A stretch of DNA of 64,000 nt. It comes from Aplectana chamaeleonis (Eukaryota; Nematoda; Chromadorea; Rhabditida; Cosmocercidae). Positions within the stretch are counted from its first letter, which is position 1, and every line of letters begins with the position of its first letter. This document shows, piece by piece, positions 63,701 to 64,000 of this stretch. The translations under genes and the position numbers were made by a program. The stretch is from assembly GCA_029168955.1 (NCBI GenBank), contig JAPDOI010001214.1, positions 144,468 to 208,467 of the forward strand, in the 5' to 3' direction. The notes under the pieces are model-generated. The model had not been told where the DNA came from, searched no databases, and saw nothing but the letters and a program-made list of their open reading frames with translations.

Positions 63701-64000
63701 TCAACTGTTGTACTTTTCAAAACCTCCCATGAGATCTAAGGAGAATCTGAAAACGAACACCATATTCATGTTCGGCGGCAGAGGACAAGGTTTGAGTGTA
63801 AACAGACTTTTCAAACTCCGAAGTGTTATTCTCTCTTTGGTTAAAGTCAGTGGTCACGATAAAACATGCTGTCTTCTTTTCCTCTTCAAACCCTTTTCTG
63901 GAATCATAGTAGAAAGACCCTTAAAAAAACTGCGAAAAAACCCTGTCTTGAGCCAATTTTCAAGTATGAACATTCCTGTCTTTCGATGTTGGAGAAGTCC

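Overview
The window is nuclear DNA of a nematode. The evidence is internal. A BEL/Pao LTR retrotransposon carries a near-complete copy of the conserved nematode spliced leader SL1 in its LTRs. There are TA-targeted mariner and MITE elements, RTE- and CR1-like LINE relics, and small host exons with TTTCAG acceptors. I see no rRNA, no intact tRNA and no CRISPR array. Most bases are mobile elements, many nested, and host coding DNA is a thin scatter of exons.

Host genes. Two plus-strand genes appear to be paralogues. Gene A (about 0.3-18.7 kb) has a Thr/Ser-rich, mucin-like exon (333-741), several short exons, a single transmembrane exon (13177-13280) and a charged cytoplasmic tail (14084-18717). 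Gene B has its transmembrane exon at 55620-55714, tail exons at 60233-60331 and 60431-60541, and a probable last exon at 62936-63162. The transmembrane exons share length class and intron phase. The tail exons align around 'SGVL..LKGPV' and 'FD..LNEVVDIGS..EI'. I do not recognise the family. Neither start codon was found. The introns are long and packed with foldback elements, MITEs and minisatellites.

18.7-27.6 kb: a 0.7-kb foldback element, a 1.3-kb array of 21-bp repeats, a dispersed repeat family with two TIR elements, and a full-length dead mariner (24492-25688) sitting at the centre of a palindromic MITE.

27.6-36.7 kb: a structurally complete minus-strand BEL/Pao element (27645-36720, LTRs about 955 bp, TSD CCTAC, tRNA-Gly-type PBS). 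Its pol is broken by two frameshifts and one nonsense codon. The SL1-like segment in both LTRs, followed by GT, is the most unusual feature seen here.

36.8-41.4 kb: a decayed CR1-like LINE, a GIY-YIG endonuclease fragment of Penelope type directly upstream of it in the same orientation, and two nested TIR elements.

42.2-54.5 kb: two non-autonomous hAT elements (42246-45723 and 49139-51043), each with a perfect 15-bp TIR and an 8-bp TSD. The second splits an RTE LINE relic. MITEs, long hairpins and a second RTE fragment surround them.

54.5-64 kb: gene B exons set among two clusters of a CTCGACAACT minisatellite and a tRNA-Ser-like relic.

All exon limits are inferred from splice consensus, open frame and phase matching; none has been tested against transcripts.
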